The notes beneath the pieces were generated by a model. It was not told where the DNA came from. It saw only the letters and a program-made list of their open reading frames with translations, and did no database searches. From Clostridia bacterium (GTDB lineage Bacteria > Bacillota > Clostridia > Christensenellales > Aristaeellaceae), in NCBI GenBank assembly GCA_017448975.1, contig JAFSKN010000039.1, forward strand, positions 1 through 59,541: a DNA stretch of 59,541 bases, read 5' to 3'. This document shows positions 55,776 through 59,541 of this stretch, piece after piece. The position numbers were made by a program, and so were the translations under genes. Within the stretch, counting starts at the first letter, position 1. The number at the start of each line of letters is the position of its first letter.

Positions 55776-57119
55776 ATGACCATCGATCAATTCATTCAGG
55801 CTTTATTGGACGAAGCCCTGAAAGCCGGAATCGAAGCGGCGGAAATCTATCTTTCCTCCGGCGATCGCTTCCGGGCCATGTGCGTGAAGGGCGAAATCAC
55901 CAATTACACCGTCAACGCCACAAGAGGCCTTTCCCTGCGGGGTCTGTACCAGGGCAAAATGGGCTATGCCGCCACAGAAGCCTTTGACGAAGCGGCGGTT
56001 TCCCAGCTGGTGGAAGCGGTGAAGGAAAGCGCCAGCCTTACAGAGGACGAGGACGTTCAGGAAATCTACCGGGGCGACAGGGAATACCCCAAGGCGGACA
56101 ATTACAACCCCGCCCTGGACCAGGTGGACGAAGCCCGAAAACTGGCCCTGATTCAGGACATCGAAAAGAAAGCTCTGGCATTGGACGATAGGATCGCCGC
56201 GCTCAACTACAACATGATTTCCACCAGCAGCGGCGAAACCCGCATCGTCAACTCCTACGGGCTGAACCTGAAGCACCGGGACAACATGGCCGTATGCTAC
56301 GTCAGCGCCACCGCCAAGGAAAGCGGCCGGGTCTCCACCGGCTCCGGCTTCAAAGTGACGCGGAATTTCGACGAATTGGACGCGGACGCCATCGCCAGGG
56401 AAGCGGTGGAAGAAGCGCTGTTCATGCTCAAAGCCGCCCCCGTGCCCAGCGGCACCTATCGGGCCATTATTGATGCCAAGTGCATGCCGGATATGCTCGG
56501 CGCGTTCGACGGCGTCTTTTCCGCCGAAAGCGCCCAGAAGGGGCTGAGCCTTCTGGCGGGCAAGGAAGGGGAAATGATCGCTTCCGAGGCGGTGACCCTC
56601 ATGGACGATCCCCTGCTCCCCGGCGGCCTGGGCAGTCAGCCCTTTGACGCCGAGGGCGTCGCCACCCGCACCAAAGCCGTCATTGAAAAAGGAAAACTGA
56701 CCACATTGCTTCACAACCTGAAAACCGCCCGGAAGGCCGGGGTGAAAACCACCGGCAACGCCGCTAAGTCGGGCTACGCCGGGGCCGTCAACGTGAGCCC
56801 CAGCAACTTCTTCCTGGCCCCTGGCAAAAAGACCCTGGCAGAACTGATGCAGGACATGGGCGACGGCCTCGTCATCACCGAGGTCAGCGGCCTGCACGCG
56901 GGCGCCAACGCCATCAGCGGCGATTTCTCCCTGATCGCCCAGGGCTATACCGTGAAAAACGGCAAAAAGGATCAGCCCGTGGAACAGATCACCGTGGCGG
57001 GCAACTTCTATCAGCTGCTGAAAAACATCCGCGCCGTGGGCAGCGATTTGACCTTCCCCGGCAGTGCCATCGGCAGTCCCTCTGTGGATGTGGGCGAAAT
57101 CTCCGTGGCTGGGAAATAG
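55776..57119 (+). CDS. pmbA: TldE/PmbA family protein
   Basis: 447 residues with GGGAGG upstream. It matches TldE/PmbA along its length (AEIYLSSGDRFRAMCVKGEI, GLSLRGLYQGKMGYAATEAF, TRTKAVIEKGKLTTLLHNL, and FFLAPGKKTLAELMQDMG) and lacks the HExxxH motif, as expected for the non-catalytic partner of TldD. Both form one unit closed by a strong terminator. Confidence 0.93.
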   Translation: MTIDQFIQALLDEALKAGIEAAEIYLSSGDRFRAMCVKGEITNYTVNATRGLSLRGLYQGKMGYAATEAFDEAAVSQLVEAVKESASLTEDEDVQEIYRGDREYPKADNYNPALDQVDEARKLALIQDIEKKALALDDRIAALNYNMISTSSGETRIVNSYGLNLKHRDNMAVCYVSATAKESGRVSTGSGFKVTRNFDELDADAIAREAVEEALFMLKAAPVPSGTYRAIIDAKCMPDMLGAFDGVFSAESAQKGLSLLAGKEGEMIASEAVTLMDDPLLPGGLGSQPFDAEGVATRTKAVIEKGKLTTLLHNLKTARKAGVKTTGNAAKSGYAGAVNVSPSNFFLAPGKKTLAELMQDMGDGLVITEVSGLHAGANAISGDFSLIAQGYTVKNGKKDQPVEQITVAGNFYQLLKNIRAVGSDLTFPGSAIGSPSVDVGEISVAGK

Positions 57120-57154
57120 GGCTGAGGGTTCACTTTAGCGAGGAATATGAAAAG

Positions 57155-57189
57155 GGTCTCAGCGCTTTGTTGCTGAGACCACTTTTTTT
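57155..57189 (+). terminator. Terminator after tldD-pmbA
   Basis: GGTCTCAGC, 8-base loop, GCTGAGACC, ACTTTTTTT. A further GGGGGCGTGCG / GCACACCCCC hairpin without T run lies at 57197-57220. Confidence 0.9.
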
Positions 57190-57320
57190 CCGGTCTGGGG
57201 GCGTGCGGACGCACACCCCCTTATTGAATGGGCATACTATCTCATTTTGCCGGTCATGCGGCAAATCATTCACCCATCAGGCAATAGGCGGCACCACGCA
57301 GGTGAGCTATTGCTTCTTTT

Positions 57321-58424
57321 TCAGCGCTTTACCCGGGCGCTGCCGTTCTTCATGATGGATTCCACTTCTTCTTTGCTGGCCATGCTGGTATCGCCGGGGG
57401 TGGTCATGGCAAGCGCGCCGTGGGCCGCGCCGTAATTGACGGCCAGTTCGGGGTCGCCGGTGGTGATCAGGCCGTATACCAGGCCCGAGGCGAAGGAATC
57501 GCCGCCGCCCACGCGGTCCAGGATCTCCAGGCCGTCATAGGCCTTGGACATATGCACCTTGCCGTCCGCCCAGCAAATGGCTTTCCAGTCGTTGATGGTG
57601 GCGGTTTTCACGGTGCGCAGGGTGGTGGCGATGGCCTTGAAGTTGGGATACTGACGGGCGGCTTCCGCGATCATCTTGTAGTAGCCGTCTAAGTTCAGTT
57701 CCTTCAGGTTTTCGTCATTGCCTTCCACCTGCAAGCCTAAGCAGGCGGTGAAGTCTTCCTCGTTGCCGATCATCACGTCCACGTACTGGGCCACTTCTTT
57801 ATTCACCTGCCGGGCTTTTTCCAGGCCGCCGATGGCCGACCACATGGAGGGACGGTAGTTCAGGTCGTAGGAGATCATGGTGCCGTATTTCTTGGCGACC
57901 TTGCAGGCTTCGATGACGGTTTCGCAGCTCTGTTCCGACAGGGCCGCGTAGATGCCGCCGGTGTGCAGCCAGCGCACGCCCAACTTGCCGAAGACGTATT
58001 CAAAATCGAAGTCTTCCGGCTTGGCCTGGGAAATGGCGGTGTTGGCGCGGTCGGAGCAGCCCACGGCGCCCCGGATGCCGAAGCCCCGTTCCGTGAAGTT
58101 CAGGCCGTTGCGGCACAGACGGCCGATGCCGTCTGTCTTCTTCCAGTAAATCAGGCTGGTGTCCACGCCGCCCTGTTCAATAAAGTCCTTGAGCAGCTTG
58201 CCCACTTCGTTGTCGGCAAAGGCGGTCAAAACGCCGGTGCGCATCCCGAAGCACTTGTGCAGGCCGCGCACCACGTTGTACTCGCCGCCGCCCTCCCAGG
58301 CTTTGAATTCCCGGGCGGTGCGGATACGACCCTCGCCGGGGTCCAGGCGCAGCATGATTTCGCCTAAGGATACGGCGTCGTATTTGCATTCATTGGCGGG
58401 TTTCAAATTCAGGTTCAGCATCAT
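57321..58424 (-). CDS. kdgK: PfkB family sugar kinase, 2-dehydro-3-deoxygluconokinase-like
   Basis: 367 residues with AGGAGG upstream. PfkB motifs: AWEGGGEYNVVRGLHKCFG near the N-terminus and the catalytic VGGGDSFASGLVYGLI (anion hole and base Asp) near the C-terminus. The DYNYRPSMW-like segment SYDLNYRPSMWS is characteristic of KdgK-type ketodeoxygluconate kinases. With a KdgF-like cupin gene 17 bases upstream this fits uronate degradation, though fructokinase-like activity is possible. Confidence 0.85.
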   Translation of the reverse strand: MMLNLNLKPANECKYDAVSLGEIMLRLDPGEGRIRTAREFKAWEGGGEYNVVRGLHKCFGMRTGVLTAFADNEVGKLLKDFIEQGGVDTSLIYWKKTDGIGRLCRNGLNFTERGFGIRGAVGCSDRANTAISQAKPEDFDFEYVFGKLGVRWLHTGGIYAALSEQSCETVIEACKVAKKYGTMISYDLNYRPSMWSAIGGLEKARQVNKEVAQYVDVMIGNEEDFTACLGLQVEGNDENLKELNLDGYYKMIAEAARQYPNFKAIATTLRTVKTATINDWKAICWADGKVHMSKAYDGLEILDRVGGGDSFASGLVYGLITTGDPELAVNYGAAHGALAMTTPGDTSMASKEEVESIMKNGSARVKR

Positions 58425-58440
58425 TCTTTCCTCCTGATTC

Positions 58441-58812
58441 TCAATTTCTTTTGTTCCCTGTGGATGAATTATTCAATGATTGATTCCGAAAATCCTGCCG
58501 CGACGGCGTAAAAATATCCAGCAGCGTGCCTTTTTCCAGGCATATCGTGCCGTGGGGCAGGCCGGAGGGCACCACGATGGAATCGCCAGGGTTCAGCTCC
58601 ACGCTTTCCCCCTCCACCGAATAGCTGAATTTTCCGGAAAGCACGTAACTGCATTGGGTGTGGGGATGGGTGTGTACCGCCCCCACCGCGCCAGTTTCAA
58701 AGGAAACCTCTACGGACATGAGGTTTTCATCGTAGGCCAGGATGCGCCGGGTGACCCCGCCGCCCAAATCGATCAGCTTTTGTTCGTCGTGAAGAGTAAC
58801 TTTTCCTTTCAT
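58441..58812 (-). CDS. Cupin domain protein, KdgF-like
   Basis: 123 residues. A single cupin barrel: AVGAVHTHPHTQCSYVLSGK carries the metal-binding His pair and Glu/Gln, and NPGDSIVVPSGLPHGTICLE the last His. KdgF linearises unsaturated uronate in pectin and alginate breakdown, and it usually lies near kdgK, as here. It overlaps the upstream alpha-mannosidase-like gene by 4 bases. Function is inferred from context and fold. Confidence 0.82.
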   Translation of the reverse strand: MKGKVTLHDEQKLIDLGGGVTRRILAYDENLMSVEVSFETGAVGAVHTHPHTQCSYVLSGKFSYSVEGESVELNPGDSIVVPSGLPHGTICLEKGTLLDIFTPSRQDFRNQSLNNSSTGNKRN

Positions 58813-59541
58813 GCCTGAATCTCCTCCTGTTTCAGCGGGATGCCCACCGTGATGATTTCAAAGGGCGATACATAGACGCCGCGGAAGGGTTCGGCCTCCG
58901 CGTCCTCCAGCATGTTCATCAGGTACACGTCCTCCGGGAAGCGCACCAGCCTGCGGCTTCCATCCTGTTCGGACAGGCGCAGCACAATGTATTTTCTATT
59001 TTCCGATACCTTCACGCTTTGCAGCCACAGGCCGCTTTCGCATATCGCTTTCCGCCACGCTTCGGGCAGTTTCGGCGCAGCCTTGATCAGCGGCACGTTA
59101 TAGGCGAAGGCCAGTTTGTTGATCCCCGCCTGTACCGCGTCGCCCTCATGGGGGACGATCAGATATTTGATATGATGCCGCCCCATGTCACTGGTGATAT
59201 CGGGCCGGATGGTGGAGCGCAGCAGGCTCAGGCTCACTTCGCCGTCCTCAATGCCCACGCCGTACTTGCCGCTGTTGACGATAGCCACCCCCGCGCCGGT
59301 TTCGGAAAGATCGAACCACTTATGATGACAGACCTCGAAGCGGGCCTGCTCCCAGGTGGTGTTTTTGGTCAAGGGGCGCTTGACGAACCCCGCGCTGGTA
59401 TCGCAGGTGAGCTCTCGGGTGAGGATGTTGGGGCCGAAATTCACCTTCATCAAGCGGTGCTTTTCCTGCCAGTCCGCGGTGTGCTCCACTTCGATTTCCC
59501 GGCTGTCCCGGAACAGGCGGATCACCATGCGCCAGGCGCTC
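58809..59541 (-). CDS. GH38 alpha-mannosidase, C-terminal part (runs off the edge)
   Basis: The reading frame is open to the right edge, so the gene is partial; at least 243 residues of its C-terminus are present. Segments like EHTADWQEKHRLMKVNF, HHKWFDLSETGAGVAIVNSG, KYGVGIEDGEVSLSLLRSTI and RPDITSDMGRHHIKYLIVPH match the C-terminal beta domains of family 38 alpha-mannosidases. The catalytic N-terminal domain lies outside the window. A Met 13 bases from the edge is not a likely start because homology continues upstream of it. It is coupled by ATGA to the cupin gene. Confidence 0.8.
   Translation of the reverse strand, partial: SAWRMVIRLFRDSREIEVEHTADWQEKHRLMKVNFGPNILTRELTCDTSAGFVKRPLTKNTTWEQARFEVCHHKWFDLSETGAGVAIVNSGKYGVGIEDGEVSLSLLRSTIRPDITSDMGRHHIKYLIVPHEGDAVQAGINKLAFAYNVPLIKAAPKLPEAWRKAICESGLWLQSVKVSENRKYIVLRLSEQDGSRRLVRFPEDVYLMNMLEDAEAEPFRGVYVSPFEIITVGIPLKQEEIQA

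Overview
The window looks like chromosomal DNA of an anaerobic, endospore-forming Clostridia member (Firmicutes). The evidence is GC-rich coding DNA with Firmicutes Shine-Dalgarno sequences and TTGACA-17-TATAAT promoters. There are sporulation genes (spoIIID, a Gin/CsfB-type sigma-G inhibitor, whiA), a ferredoxin-linked 2-oxoacid oxidoreductase (vor) and Firmicutes markers (ylmH, yhaM, pepV, mutS2, a T-box). I see no phage, insertion sequence, CRISPR array or tRNA. The extreme left edge is the 5' end of a 16S rRNA gene leaving the window on the minus strand, with a strong rrn promoter.

Left part (0.4-12.9 kb): an ECF-sigma operon (secreted protein, sigma factor, zf-HC2/DUF4349 anti-sigma-like protein, SIMPL protein), a Nudix-DUF1653 fusion, a Cache-GGDEF diguanylate cyclase with ylmH, a ROK glucokinase, then a minus-strand murB-whiA-X operon. 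X is a Crh-like (Asn15/Ser46) HPr domain fused to an AadA-type nucleotidyltransferase. manA follows. Middle (13-35 kb): DUF1667 protein, a five-gene minus-strand operon (membrane protein, rRNA pseudouridine synthase, rRNA methyltransferase, PatB, PepV), and a plus-strand housekeeping run (cyclophilin, zapA, U32 protein, mutS2, two-component system with a methyltransferase between its genes, ispE, DUF4340). Then come a sugar nucleotidyltransferase, a DeoR regulator, a HAD protein, DUF1858 and ferritin-like proteins, and yhaM.

Right part (35-59.5 kb): a secreted protein, polysaccharide deacetylase and spoIIID; vorDBAC with a ParA-like ATPase; an orphan antitoxin with a toxin cut to its first residues; a T-box leader before an XRE-cupin-acyl-CoA synthetase fusion; MerR regulator; tetR-bioY-MATE operon; DUF308 protein; secreted binding-like protein; gin; an ABC-F protein behind a leader with a three-codon ORF; GNAT, prmA, a HAD protein lacking its nucleophile, tldD/pmbA; and a glycan locus (KdgK-like kinase, KdgF-like cupin, GH38 alpha-mannosidase running off the right edge).

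The most unusual signal is the intergenic DNA. Three hairpin families recur. (1) 70-165 bp elements have arms of a 7-9 nt GAGAGTTGA-like minirepeat, inverted around an AT-rich core; the arms change sequence between copies but stay complementary within a copy. (2) A 19-bp-stem hairpin (GGGGGAAACC...GGTTTCCCCC) carries a conserved GAGAAAGC tail, sits just after stop codons in the sense direction, and shows compensatory base changes. (3) Arrays of up to nine adjacent short palindromes share a GCGGATTAC-GTC module. Several genes (pepV, zapA, spoIIID, gin, the binding-like protein) end inside these elements, so their C-termini are repeat-encoded. I infer a system of 3'-end RNA hairpins (termination or stability), but function is not shown by sequence alone.
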